Of a stretch of DNA of 64,000 bases, positions 8,729 through 17,528 are shown piece by piece. The position numbers and the translations under genes were made by a program. Position 1 is the first letter of the stretch, and each line of letters opens with the position of its first letter. Under the pieces are notes generated by a model. It was not told where the DNA came from, searched no databases, and worked only from the letters and a program-made list of their open reading frames with translations. The stretch comes from Flavobacterium sediminilitoris (GTDB lineage Bacteria; Bacteroidota; Bacteroidia; Flavobacteriales; Flavobacteriaceae). The DNA is taken from positions 3,224,001 through 3,288,000 of the forward strand of contig NZ_CP090145.1 in the NCBI RefSeq assembly GCF_023008245.1, written 5' to 3'.

Positions 8729-10804
8729 TTATTCCTTAATAAACTTAGTATTTGAGTTTCCTTTTTCTGTATTCACTTTTACAAAGTAATTTCCTTTAGT
8801 TAAATTAGAAACATCAACTGATTTCGTTGCATTTGGAACTGTTAATACAACTTGACCTAACATATTATAAATTTCAACCGATTGGATAGCAATATTCTCT
8901 TTTGAATTGAAATTTAAAACATCTTGAACTGGATTTGGATATAATGTGAATTTCGAACCAAAATCAAAATCTTGTACACTCAAAGCTTGAATAGCTGTAG
9001 TATAAGTATTTGTTGTAACCGGAAAATTATAATCAAAATAAATATTGGCATCATTTGAAAAAGTATCACCAACAACTAAATTTGATCTTGTTTTAATTTT
9101 AAAAGCTACAAAACCATCATTTGTAGCATCATTAAAATCTAAATTGATGTTTTCAAAAATAAATTCTACTTTATTATCCTTAATTCTTGTATAATAATCA
9201 TGGCTTCCTTTTAATGGAACTAAAGTGGTTAAATCAAACATAGATAAATCAATCATATCTTTGACTACAACATTTTCAGCAGAATATGTTCCTGTATTTT
9301 CAAAACGAATTAAATAATGCACATACTCTCCTATCATGTCTGGAGCAACCGTTTCTCCTTCTAAACACGTTATATCATTTGGATCATAAGAACCTACAAC
9401 GGTTTGGTTTAATGTAAATTCATTATCATTTGGTGTTTCGTCTGTGTTTGAAGTTGAAATAACAGCAGAATAATTTAAAATATCACCATTATTAATAGCT
9501 GGAGTTTCCATTGGTGAATTTACATTCAAAACGACTTCAATTTCTCTCGTTTCAAAAGGTTGTAAATTGCTATAATTCCAAGTAAAAGTATTTACTGTTT
9601 GACTTTCAAAAACTGGATTAGTAGAAACATAGTCTAAAACTGTAGCATCATAAGTAAATGTAATTGTTCCATTTTCTACTTCCGTACCTTTATTTCTATA
9701 AGAAATTTTATAATGTGCATCAAAACCTGGTCTTGCAGCAATTCTTGTTATAATAATTGCTTCAACATCAGAATAGACACCGTTTGAAATAATACAAAAA
9801 TCTTTTAAAGCAGGATTTGCCTGTGTAGGAAAATCTACTGTTATATTTACTGGAGAAATAGTAAAATAACTCGGATTTTCAAGGTTTGGTGTCAATATAT
9901 GTGTTCCAGCATCTACAGGAATATTAAAATTACCTGAACCATTAGCAATAAAACTACCTGTATTTGTTCCGTTTGCAATTGAAAAATTAAGATTAGGATA
10001 TAAAGAGTCATCAACATCGCAACCATTACCATTAAAATCATATTTTATATTTCCTGTAATCTCATAATATGTTCCTCCAGGTGTGAAATCGCAATAACTA
10101 TTTATATTACAATTAGTATATCCAAAACTATCAACAGTATTTTGAATCCATGCAATATCCTCTTCATTTGCACATATATATGCCAAATTGGGAGTATTTT
10201 CAGAATATACATCAATTATAGATGGATTATTGTTTTTCAAATTCAAATAAGTCAACTGAGTTTCTGAACAATTTAACTTTCTTAAATTTATTAAATTAGA
10301 AAAATCTAATGACGTAATTGGATTATTTTTACAATCCAAGGCAACTAAACTAGACAAACTAGAAACATCTAACACAACTAATTGGTTAATTGAACAACTT
10401 AACTCTTTTAGGTTAATCAATCCAGTAACATCTAATGATGTCAATTGATTAGCACCACAATGCAACGTTTTTAAATTTATTAAATTAGAAACGTTTAATG
10501 AAGTCAATTCATTAGTAAAACAATTCAATCCTGTTAAACTAATAAAATTTTCTATTCCTGTTAAATCTGAAATATTAGAATTATTAAGATTTAAATAACT
10601 TACTTCTTCTGCTTCAATTACTTGTATTTCACCATCATCATTTGCATCAATTTTAAACCATTCTCCAGTTAAGTCTTTTGCAATAGTATTTCCTTGATTA
10701 GCAGTTAATAACTTAGTTTTAAAATTAATATCAGGTAAATTTACATTTTGAGCACACATAAAAAATCCTGATAAAATCGTAAATAAAACGTATTTTTTGT
10801 TCAT
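8729..10804 (-). CDS. Leucine-rich-repeat T9SS cargo protein (paralogue A)
   Basis: Secreted protein of 691 aa. A signal peptide (MNKKYVLFTILSGFFMCAQ) is followed by about six LRR units of ~21 residues (residues ~75-215, pattern LxxLxCxxNxLTSLDVSxLIN). Then come a calcium-type segment DFNGNGCDVDD, two Ig-like/DUF11-type beta domains (~340-600), and a C-terminal type A sorting domain (LYPNPVQDVLNF...LTKGNYFVKV). The start at 10804 fits the signal peptide; an in-frame Met at 10825 only adds residues ahead of it. It is a tandem paralogue of the next gene, with no linked enzymatic genes. Role is probably adhesion or surface binding (inference). Confidence 0.88.
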   Translation of the reverse strand: MNKKYVLFTILSGFFMCAQNVNLPDINFKTKLLTANQGNTIAKDLTGEWFKIDANDDGEIQVIEAEEVSYLNLNNSNISDLTGIENFISLTGLNCFTNELTSLNVSNLINLKTLHCGANQLTSLDVTGLINLKELSCSINQLVVLDVSSLSSLVALDCKNNPITSLDFSNLINLRKLNCSETQLTYLNLKNNNPSIIDVYSENTPNLAYICANEEDIAWIQNTVDSFGYTNCNINSYCDFTPGGTYYEITGNIKYDFNGNGCDVDDSLYPNLNFSIANGTNTGSFIANGSGNFNIPVDAGTHILTPNLENPSYFTISPVNITVDFPTQANPALKDFCIISNGVYSDVEAIIITRIAARPGFDAHYKISYRNKGTEVENGTITFTYDATVLDYVSTNPVFESQTVNTFTWNYSNLQPFETREIEVVLNVNSPMETPAINNGDILNYSAVISTSNTDETPNDNEFTLNQTVVGSYDPNDITCLEGETVAPDMIGEYVHYLIRFENTGTYSAENVVVKDMIDLSMFDLTTLVPLKGSHDYYTRIKDNKVEFIFENINLDFNDATNDGFVAFKIKTRSNLVVGDTFSNDANIYFDYNFPVTTNTYTTAIQALSVQDFDFGSKFTLYPNPVQDVLNFNSKENIAIQSVEIYNMLGQVVLTVPNATKSVDVSNLTKGNYFVKVNTEKGNSNTKFIKE
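8784..8884 (-). repeat. 101-bp segment identical to 11115-11215 (paralogue C-termini)
   Basis: Every base from 8784 to 8884 matches 11115-11215 in the second LRR gene, while flanking DNA in the same domain differs at many third positions. The segment encodes part of the T9SS sorting domain. Confidence 0.85.
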
Positions 10805-10995
10805 AAATATTAGATTTGGATGCACAAATGTACTTTATATTACGAATAACTCAACATGCTGTATTTCCAACTAATCCTACAAAATTCAATATTTAGCTAC
10901 TCGAAAAGGAATGAATTAACTCAAAAAATGCATTTAAAATAATTTATAGAATGAGTTTTAAAAAAGAATAAAAAAAATACTACTATAAAAAGAAA

Positions 10996-11024
10996 AAATC
11001 CCAATTCGATCAGAATTGGGATTT
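10996..11024 (-). terminator. Intrinsic terminator after LRR paralogue B
   Basis: A 12-bp stem, AAATCCCAATTC and its complement, with a 5-base loop. On the minus strand it is followed by TTTTCTTTTT. It separates the two LRR genes, so they are transcribed independently. Confidence 0.8.
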
Positions 11025-11059
11025 AAATAAAATTTAACGTTTTTTTAATAAGTAAAAAA

Positions 11060-13504
11060 CTATTTTTTTACAAATTTGGTATTCGAACTACCTTTTTCTG
11101 TATTCACTTTCACGAAGTAATTTCCTTTAGTTAAATTAGAAACATCAACTGATTTCGTTGCATTTGGAACTGTTAATACAACTTGACCTAACATATTATA
11201 AATTTCAACCGATTGAATAGTTATATTCTCTTTTGAATTGAAATGCAATACATCTTGCACTGGATTTGGATATAAAGTAAATTTTGAACTAAAATCGAAG
11301 TCTTGTATACTTAAAGCCTGAAACGTAGTAGTATAGGTATTTGTTGTAATTGGAAAATTATAATCGAAATAGATATTAGCGTTATTAGAAAAAGTATCAC
11401 CAAGTGCCAAAGTTTGTTTTGTTTTAATTTTGAAAGCCACATAACCATCATTTGTAGTATCATTGAAATCTAAATTGATATTTTCAAAAATAAATTCTAC
11501 TTTGTTATCTTTAATTCTAGTGTAGAAATCATGACTTCCTTTTAATGGAATTAAAGTAGCCAAATCAAATTTAGTCAAATCAATCATGTCTTTTACTACA
11601 ACATTCTCAGCAGGATATGTTCCTGTATTTTCAAAACGAATTAAATAATGTACGTACTCACCTATCATGTTTGGACCAACAGTTTCCCCTTCTAAACACG
11701 TTTTGTCATTTGGATCATAAGAACCAACCACGATTTGATTTAATGTAAATTCATTATCATCAGGAGTTTCATCTGTATTTGAAGTTGCAATAGTAGCAGT
11801 ATAATTTAAAACATCATCAATACTAACTGCTGGAGTTTCCATTGGAGAATTTACATTAAAAAACACTTCAATTTCTCTAGTTTCAAACGGTTGTAAATTG
11901 CTATAATTCCAGGTAAAAGTATTTACTATTTGACTTTCAAAAACTGGGTTGGAAGATATATAATCTAAAACTGCATCATCGAAAGTTAAAGAAACACTTC
12001 CGTTTTCAACTTGATTTCCTTTATTTCTATACGAAATTTTATATTTAGCATCAAAACCAGGTCTTGCAGGAACAGTTGGTAAAACAACAACTTCCACATC
12101 ATGATGAACTCCATTGGTTGTGACACAAAAATCTTGAACTAATGGACTTGTTTGTGTTGGAAAATTTGCCACGAAACTTGTCGGATTTATGTTGAAATAT
12201 GTTGGGTTTTCTAAATTAGGGGTTATTGTAAAATTACCATTACCAACTGGAATATAATAACTTCCTGTTTGATTACCTATTGAATAGCTTACATTAGAAC
12301 CATTATTTATAGAAAAACCTAACTTATCAAATACTAAATCATTGACATCACATCCATTACCATCATTGTCAAAAAATGTGCTTCCTTGTATTTCGTAGAA
12401 AATTCCATTAGGTGTAAAACTACAATAGCTATTTACGTTGCAATTATTATAGCCATAAGCTGTAACAATTTGATTGACAAAATTAACATCATCTTCATCT
12501 GCACAAATGTATTGTAAGCTTGTGTTATTATAAAAAGATAGACTATTATTAGAACTCCAGAAAGGATTATTGTTTTTTATATTTAAAAAAGTCATATTGT
12601 TAGCATCACAATTCAAATCATCCAAATTTATTAAACTAGATACATCTAAACTATTTAGTGAACAATTTCTGCAATTTAATTTTTTCAAATTTGGTAAACT
12701 AGATATTAAATTATTTAAATCATTTATACTATGATTATTTTTACAATCCAATTCTAATAAATTAGTTAAACCAGACAAATTTAGATTTGTTAAATTTAAA
12801 TTATTATAACAATATAAATAATTTAAATTTGTTAAGTTAGAAGCATCTAAACTTGTTAAGTTATTAAAATAGCAATGTAATCTTTTTAAATTTGTTAAAC
12901 CAGACAAATTTAATGATATTAAATCATTTTCTTCACAATACAATTCTTCTAAATTCGATAATCCAGTTAAATTTAAATTTGTTAAATTATTATATTGACA
13001 ATACAGTGATTTTAAATTTGTTAATCCAGTTAAATTTAAATTTGTTAAATTATTATTATTACATGCTATTTTTTTTAAATTTGTTAAACCCGAAACATTT
13101 AGATTTGTTAAATCATTATTATTACAAAGTAATTGATCCAAATATGTTAGTGCAGTAACATTTAAACTAGTTATATTATTAACACTACAATTTAAATAAA
13201 CTAAATTGGTAAATGCTTCAATGCCTGTTAAATCATTAATATTATGATTTAGTTTTAAATATTTAATGTTTTGGGCTTCGCTCAACTGAATTTCTCCATC
13301 TCCATTAATGTCAATTGTATTATAATTAGTCACATTCCAAAAACCTGTATTTGAATTGTATATTGGTGTTGCCGATGCAATAGTATTACTCGGATTAGCA
13401 GCCAACAACTTCCCTTTAAAATTCGCATCAGGTATATTCACAATCTGTGCTTGTACATTCAATCCAAACAAAACAAACAATAAAAAGTAGATTTTCTTCA
13501 TCAT
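11060..13504 (-). CDS. Leucine-rich-repeat T9SS cargo protein (paralogue B)
   Basis: Secreted protein of 814 aa with the same architecture as its downstream neighbour. A signal peptide (cleavage near LNVQAQ, residue 20) is followed by a longer array of about ten 21-residue LRR units (residues ~90-320, consensus NLTNLNLTGLTNLKSLYC, with a conserved Cys in each unit). Then come an FDNDGNGCDVND acidic segment, DUF11-like beta domains ending in YDPNDKTCLEGE and FENTGTYPAENV, and a type A sorting domain. Start could be 13504 or 13501 (Met-Met). The larger array relative to paralogue A points to repeat gain. Probably surface-attached; ligand unknown. Confidence 0.88.
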   Translation of the reverse strand: MMKKIYFLLFVLFGLNVQAQIVNIPDANFKGKLLAANPSNTIASATPIYNSNTGFWNVTNYNTIDINGDGEIQLSEAQNIKYLKLNHNINDLTGIEAFTNLVYLNCSVNNITSLNVTALTYLDQLLCNNNDLTNLNVSGLTNLKKIACNNNNLTNLNLTGLTNLKSLYCQYNNLTNLNLTGLSNLEELYCEENDLISLNLSGLTNLKRLHCYFNNLTSLDASNLTNLNYLYCYNNLNLTNLNLSGLTNLLELDCKNNHSINDLNNLISSLPNLKKLNCRNCSLNSLDVSSLINLDDLNCDANNMTFLNIKNNNPFWSSNNSLSFYNNTSLQYICADEDDVNFVNQIVTAYGYNNCNVNSYCSFTPNGIFYEIQGSTFFDNDGNGCDVNDLVFDKLGFSINNGSNVSYSIGNQTGSYYIPVGNGNFTITPNLENPTYFNINPTSFVANFPTQTSPLVQDFCVTTNGVHHDVEVVVLPTVPARPGFDAKYKISYRNKGNQVENGSVSLTFDDAVLDYISSNPVFESQIVNTFTWNYSNLQPFETREIEVFFNVNSPMETPAVSIDDVLNYTATIATSNTDETPDDNEFTLNQIVVGSYDPNDKTCLEGETVGPNMIGEYVHYLIRFENTGTYPAENVVVKDMIDLTKFDLATLIPLKGSHDFYTRIKDNKVEFIFENINLDFNDTTNDGYVAFKIKTKQTLALGDTFSNNANIYFDYNFPITTNTYTTTFQALSIQDFDFSSKFTLYPNPVQDVLHFNSKENITIQSVEIYNMLGQVVLTVPNATKSVDVSNLTKGNYFVKVNTEKGSSNTKFVKK
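12640..13200 (-). repeat. Tandem ~63-bp repeats encoding LRR units
   Basis: Near-identical 63-bp blocks (21 codons) built on TTTAAATTTGTTAAATTATT and variants follow each other inside paralogue B. Boundaries are approximate. High similarity between central units suggests recent expansion and possible length variation between strains. Confidence 0.75.
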
Positions 13505-13633
13505 ATAAATTTAAGTTCACAAAAATAGTAGAAATTATTAAGATAATTCTTTATTTCTTTCTCTTGTTAACAATTAAATAAGATTGACTTATCCTTAACA
13601 ATGTCTTTTCTAAAAAAGTAGTATTTTAGCCTC

Positions 13634-14392
13634 ATGATTAAAGTTGTAATTATTGGTAACGGAAATGTTGCCCAACACCTATTAAAAGTAATGTTAAAAA
13701 CAGACGAGGTAACTATCGTTCAGGTTTTTGCTCGTAATAAAAATAATATTTCTCATTTAATTACCGAAAATCGAATTACTTCAAATTATGACGAAATTGA
13801 AGAAGCGGATGTTTATATTATTTCAGTTTCTGATAATGCTATTGCAGAAGTTGCAAGTAATTTGCCTTTTAAAAATCGTTTAGTGGTACATACATCTGGT
13901 ACTTCTGAACTTTCCGTTTTAGATAATAAGAATAGAAAAGGTGTTTTTTATCCTTTGCAAACGTTTAGTAAATCTAAAGTTGTAGATTTTTCAACTATTC
14001 CAATTTGTTTGGAAACGGAAAATGAAAGTGATTATAAAACTTTAGAAATATTGGCAAACTTAATTTCAAAAAAAGCCTATGCTATTTCGTCTGAACAACG
14101 TAAAAGTTTACATGTAGCTGCTGTTTTTGTGTGTAATTTTGTGAATCATTTATATCAAATTGGAAATCAAATTTGTAACGAAAACAGAGTCCCATTTGAA
14201 ATATTGCAACCTTTAATAATTGAAACAGCTAATAAAATAACTGAATTATCACCAAAAGAAGCACAAACTGGACCTGCTTTGAGAAATGATACTAAAACCA
14301 TTGAAAAACATATTGAATTTCTACAAAATTCAAACTATCAAGAATTATATAAATTATTAACCCAATCGATACAAAATGTCAAAAAGTTATAA
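13634..14392 (+). CDS. Rossmann-like / DUF2520 domain protein
   Basis: Cytosolic protein of 252 aa. It has an N-terminal dinucleotide-binding fold with the glycine motif IIGNGNVAQHLL (residues 5-16) and VYIISVSDNAIAEVA (~56-70). A C-terminal helical DUF2520 domain follows, with KSLHVAAVFVCNFVNHLY and the ending TGPALRNDTKTIEKH. The family resembles F420/NADP oxidoreductases and 6-phosphogluconate dehydrogenases, but its reaction is not established. It overlaps the phosphatase gene by 17 bp, so the two are translationally coupled, as seen repeatedly in Flavobacteria. Confidence 0.88.
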   Translation: MIKVVIIGNGNVAQHLLKVMLKTDEVTIVQVFARNKNNISHLITENRITSNYDEIEEADVYIISVSDNAIAEVASNLPFKNRLVVHTSGTSELSVLDNKNRKGVFYPLQTFSKSKVVDFSTIPICLETENESDYKTLEILANLISKKAYAISSEQRKSLHVAAVFVCNFVNHLYQIGNQICNENRVPFEILQPLIIETANKITELSPKEAQTGPALRNDTKTIEKHIEFLQNSNYQELYKLLTQSIQNVKKL

Positions 14393-14903
14393 AGAACTAA
14401 TGAACGAAATCACTACTTTCATCCTTGATGTTGATGGTGTACTTACAGATGGAACTATTCATGTTACACAAACAGGTGAAATGCTTAGAAATATGAACAT
14501 TCGCGATGGATATGCCATGAAAGCGGCTGTTGAAAATGGTTATACCGTTTGTATTATTTCTGGCGGAAGTAATGAAGGAGTACGTGTTCGTTTACGTAAT
14601 TTAGGAATAACTGATATCCATTTGGGGGTTTCCGATAAAGTAGAAACCTTTAAAGAATTTATAGATATTTACAATATTAAACCTGAACAAGTGTTATATA
14701 TGGGTGACGATATTCCGGATTATCATGTAATGAAATTAGTAGGTTTACCAACATGTCCTCAAAATGCAGCTCCAGAAATTAAAAATTTAAGTAAATATAT
14801 TTCTCATATTAATGGAGGAAATGGATGTGTACGAGATGTTATTGAACAAGTAATGAAAGTACAAGGAAAATGGATGGCTCATTTTGATGCTAAATATGAT
14901 TAA
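14376..14903 (+). CDS. KdsC-like HAD phosphatase
   Basis: HAD-superfamily phosphatase of 175 aa, the length of KdsC, which removes phosphate from Kdo-8-phosphate in lipopolysaccharide core synthesis. Motif I is FILDVDGVLTDG (nucleophile Asp18, acid/base Asp20), motif II is CIISGGSNEG, and motif IV is YMGDDIPDYHVM. No cap insertion is present, as expected for the tetrameric C0 subclass. It overlaps the DUF2520 gene by 17 bp. The substrate is assigned by family resemblance; other C0 phosphatases acting on sugar acid phosphates remain possible. Confidence 0.85.
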   Translation: MSKSYKELMNEITTFILDVDGVLTDGTIHVTQTGEMLRNMNIRDGYAMKAAVENGYTVCIISGGSNEGVRVRLRNLGITDIHLGVSDKVETFKEFIDIYNIKPEQVLYMGDDIPDYHVMKLVGLPTCPQNAAPEIKNLSKYISHINGGNGCVRDVIEQVMKVQGKWMAHFDAKYD

Positions 14904-14909
14904 TTTAAA

Positions 14910-14935
14910 GTAATCAGTTATTAGTGTTCAGTTTA
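14910..14935 (+). repeat. Left flank repeat of the four-helix-bundle cassette
   Basis: Contains GTAATCAGT (14910-14918), the exact inverse of 15346-15354, then degenerate TTAGTGTTCAGT-type iterations. Together with the right flank it brackets the pseudogene. Confidence 0.55.
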
Positions 14936-14957
14936 TTAGCAATAAAATTTAATTGAA

Positions 14958-15332
14958 ATGAAATATCAAGACTCATTGGCTTATAAAAAAAGTTTTGAAA
15001 TGGCTATGTTAATTTTTAAAATATCTAAGTTTTTTCCACAAGAAGAAAAATATTCTTTAACTGATTAAATTAGAAGGAGTTCAAGAAGTGTTTGTACTAA
15101 TATTTCTGAAGTCTATAAAAAAGAGATTATCCAAAAACATTTTCGTAGCAAGTTAACCGATTGTGATGCTGAAAATTCAGAGACGCAAACTTAGCTTGAA
15201 TTCTTTAAAGCTTGTGAATACATTACTGATGATGTTTACCAATCTTTGATTGAAAGAAATAATAAAATAGGAAAACTAATAAATTATATGATTCTAAATC
15301 CTACAAAATTTAGTGTAAAATCAGATAAATAA
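14958..15332 (+). pseudogene. Four-helix-bundle protein (23S rRNA intervening-sequence family), two nonsense codons
   Basis: A continuous 125-codon frame matches the ~120-aa four-helix-bundle/S23 family (N-terminus KYQDSLAYKKSFEMAM; SLTD-IRRSSRSVCTNISE; SKLTDCDAENSETQT; LEFFKACEYIT). It is interrupted by TAA at 15066-15068 and TAG at 15192-15194. The family normally has Gln (LTDQIRRSS) and Trp (ETQVWLDF) there. CAA to TAA and TGG to TAG are single-base changes, so the gene decayed recently without frameshift. The family is found inside 23S rRNA insertions and as free-standing genes; its function is unclear. It sits between kdsC-like and ubiA genes, flanked by inverted repeats. No 23S rRNA is nearby. 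Confidence 0.85.
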
Positions 15333-15340
15333 TTGACCAC

Positions 15341-15366
15341 TATTCACTGATTACTAAATACTGACC
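15341..15366 (-). repeat. Right flank repeat of the four-helix-bundle cassette
   Basis: ACTGATTAC at 15346-15354 is the inverse of the left-flank 9-mer. On the minus strand the block reads TCAGTATTTAGTAATCAGTG, the same style of degenerate iteration as the left flank. Confidence 0.55.
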
Positions 15367-15384
15367 CTAATTACTAAAAAAAAT

Positions 15385-16326
15385 ATGAAATACTTAAAAT
15401 TAATACGCTTTCAAAACCTACTTATACTTGCTTTCATGCAAGTACTTTTTCGATATACATATTTAAAATCGGCAACTTATACAAATTTAACACCAACAAA
15501 CAATTTTCTGTCTCTTTCAACTTTCCAATTTATACTATTAGTTCTCTCAACAGTTTGTATTGCTGCTGCTGGATATGTGATTAACAATATAATAGATCAA
15601 GAGAATGATGAAATTTCGAAACCAAAAGATAGAATTGTAGGGAAATCAATTTCTGAAAGTATAGCTTATAATATTTATGTAACTTTAAATATTATTGGTG
15701 TAGGAATTGGATTTTACTTATCAAATGCTGTTGGTAAAAAAGGCTTATTTACTATTTTTATTTTTATAGCAGCTTTATTGTATATTTATTCAACATATCT
15801 CAAAAGAATTCTAATCATAAGTAATATTACAGTTGCTTTCATTCTATCCTTCAGTATAATTATTCTTGGCGTTTTTGATTTATTTCCAGCTACTTATAAA
15901 GGAAATACAATCCAAATGAGACAAGCTTTTGGAGTACTATTTGATTATGCAATATTCGCCTTTATTATTAATTTTATACGAGAAATTATAAAAGATATTG
16001 AAGACACTGATGGTGATTATGCTTCAGGAATTCAAACCTTACCTATTCTTTTAGGAGAAACTAGAACAGCAAAACTAGTTAGCTTTTTAATTCTTATTCC
16101 TATTATTCTATTAATTTATTACATTAATGAAAACTTATTAGATTATGATTATGTGTTATATTATGGATTATTATTTATTGTAGGTCCTCTACTCTATTGT
16201 ATTATTAAACTATGGAGCGCAAAAACCAAGCAAGATTTTAAACATTTAAGTTTAGTTTTAAAATTAGTTCTTTTCTTTGGAATTTTATCAATTGCTGTTG
16301 TAACTTATTCTATAAAAAATGCTTAA
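15385..16326 (+). CDS. UbiA-family prenyltransferase (geranylgeranylglycerol-phosphate geranylgeranyltransferase-like)
   Basis: Polytopic membrane enzyme of 313 aa with about eight hydrophobic segments. It carries the two Asp-rich UbiA motifs: NNIIDQENDEISKPKDR (residues ~66-82, NDxxDxxxD type) and DIEDTDGDYASGIQTLP (~204-220), which bind the polyprenyl diphosphate through Mg2+. Bacteroidetes homologues beside maf genes are usually annotated as geranylgeranylglycerol-phosphate geranylgeranyltransferase. The acceptor is not certain and could instead be a quinone precursor. It overlaps the Maf gene by 8 bp and heads a three-gene overlapping operon. Confidence 0.85.
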   Translation: MKYLKLIRFQNLLILAFMQVLFRYTYLKSATYTNLTPTNNFLSLSTFQFILLVLSTVCIAAAGYVINNIIDQENDEISKPKDRIVGKSISESIAYNIYVTLNIIGVGIGFYLSNAVGKKGLFTIFIFIAALLYIYSTYLKRILIISNITVAFILSFSIIILGVFDLFPATYKGNTIQMRQAFGVLFDYAIFAFIINFIREIIKDIEDTDGDYASGIQTLPILLGETRTAKLVSFLILIPIILLIYYINENLLDYDYVLYYGLLFIVGPLLYCIIKLWSAKTKQDFKHLSLVLKLVLFFGILSIAVVTYSIKNA

Positions 16327-16900
16327 AGACAAATTAAATCAATATAATATCATTTTAGCTTCTGGTTCACCAAGAAGACAACAATTTTTTAAAGAAATGG
16401 ATGTTCCTTTTACTATTCAACTAAAAGAAGTTGAAGAAATATATCCAGATACTCTAAAAGCAGAAGAAATAACGAATTTTTTATCTGAATTAAAGGCAAA
16501 TGCTTTTGAAAACCTTCAAGAAAAAGACATTTTAATCACAAGTGACACAATTGTTTGGCATGAAGAGAAAGCACTAGGTAAACCAAAAAATTACGATGAT
16601 GCATTTAAAATGTTGCAATCTATGTCGGGAAAAACGCATAGAGTGATTACATCTGTTTCTTTTAAAACTAAAAATAGAGTAGAAACAATTCACGAAATAA
16701 CTCATGTAACATTTAAAATGTTATCAGATTTAGAAATAACTTATTATTTGGATCATTACAAACCATTTGATAAAGCAGGGTCTTATGGTATTCAAGAATG
16801 GATTGGTCTAATAGGCATTTCAAAAATTGAAGGTTCATATACAAATGTTGTTGGTTTACCTGTTGAAAAAGTTTATTCAAAACTGTTAGATTATGCTTAA
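16319..16900 (+). CDS. maf: Maf-family nucleotide pyrophosphatase
   Basis: Hydrolyses non-canonical or modified nucleoside triphosphates (house-cleaning; dTTP/UTP pyrophosphatase group). 193 aa, the family's usual size. Signature ILASGSPRRQQFFKEM at residues 12-27, then TSDTIVWHEEKALGKP (about 79-94) with catalytic Asp, and the closing FDKAGSYGIQEWIGL and SYTNVVGLPVEKVY blocks. All expected residues are present. It overlaps the genes on both sides by 8 bp, giving tight translational coupling with UbiA and MscS-like proteins; a functional link to them is not obvious. Confidence 0.93.
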   Translation: MLKDKLNQYNIILASGSPRRQQFFKEMDVPFTIQLKEVEEIYPDTLKAEEITNFLSELKANAFENLQEKDILITSDTIVWHEEKALGKPKNYDDAFKMLQSMSGKTHRVITSVSFKTKNRVETIHEITHVTFKMLSDLEITYYLDHYKPFDKAGSYGIQEWIGLIGISKIEGSYTNVVGLPVEKVYSKLLDYA

Positions 16901-17429
16901 ATTTATTGAAAACCCATATTTACATCAAGAAATACTAACATTCATTGCTATTTGTATTTTCTTTATTTTGAAATTATTCTCTTCGGAAGTAGTTAAAAAA
17001 TTTGCTCGGGTAAATGAATCTTTAGAACATAGAACAAATCTTGTAATTAAATACATTAATATCCTACTTGGATTATTAGCTATTTTTTCAATCATTATAA
17101 TTTGGGGTGTAGAAAAAGAACAAATTTTCATTTTTGTATCATCAGTTTTTGCAGTTGTGGGTGTTGCTTCTTTTGCACAATGGTCTATTTTAAGCAATAT
17201 TTCAGCTGGAATTATCTTATTCTTCTCTTATCCATTCAAAATTGGAGATAAAATAAAAATATTAGATAAAGATTATCCTTTAGAAGGAGAAATTGAAGAT
17301 ATTAAAGCCTTTTATATTATTTTAAAAACAAGTGATGATGAACAAATTACCTATCCAAATAATTTATTAATGCAAAAAGGAATTCTTATTGTGAAATCAA
17401 ATTTTGAAGATCAAGAATTTACAGATTAA
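16893..17429 (+). CDS. Small MscS-family mechanosensitive channel domain protein
   Basis: 178 aa, shorter than MscS (286 aa). Three hydrophobic segments (residues ~12-30, 48-68, 75-105) include the pore-lining stretch VVGVASFAQWSILSNISAGI. The beta domain follows with FKIGDKIKILD and EGEIEDIKAFYIILKTSDDE. The C-terminal alpha/beta cage domain of MscS is missing, since the protein ends soon after NNLLMQKGI. This short form recurs in Bacteroidetes, so it is probably intact rather than truncated. It could act in osmotic relief or as a cyclic-nucleotide-independent channel. Last gene of the operon, before a terminator. Confidence 0.85.
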   Translation: MLKFIENPYLHQEILTFIAICIFFILKLFSSEVVKKFARVNESLEHRTNLVIKYINILLGLLAIFSIIIIWGVEKEQIFIFVSSVFAVVGVASFAQWSILSNISAGIILFFSYPFKIGDKIKILDKDYPLEGEIEDIKAFYIILKTSDDEQITYPNNLLMQKGILIVKSNFEDQEFTD

Positions 17430-17451
17430 AATCATCTTATAAAATAATGTT

Positions 17452-17481
17452 AAAAAGGAAGAATTTAAATCTTCCTTTTTT
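17452..17481 (+). terminator. Intrinsic terminator after MscS-like gene
   Basis: AAAAAGGAAGA (17452-17462) pairs with TCTTCCTTTTT (17470-17480) around a 7-base loop, ending in a T-run. Confidence 0.85.
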
Positions 17482-17528
17482 ATTTTTAAGCCTAATTTTA
17501 AATTTAGAGTTTTAAAAACTATAAAAAA

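Noticed and set aside
12892..13158. Open frame of 88 codons on the + strand inside the LRR gene
   Set aside because: It is the antisense shadow of the tandem LRR units; composition is Leu/Asn-rich because the repeats are, and it has no start context or neighbour.
12640..13200. Regular repeats that could suggest a CRISPR array
   Set aside because: The period is 63 bp with no constant repeat separated by unique spacers, and the units are codons of an LRR protein.
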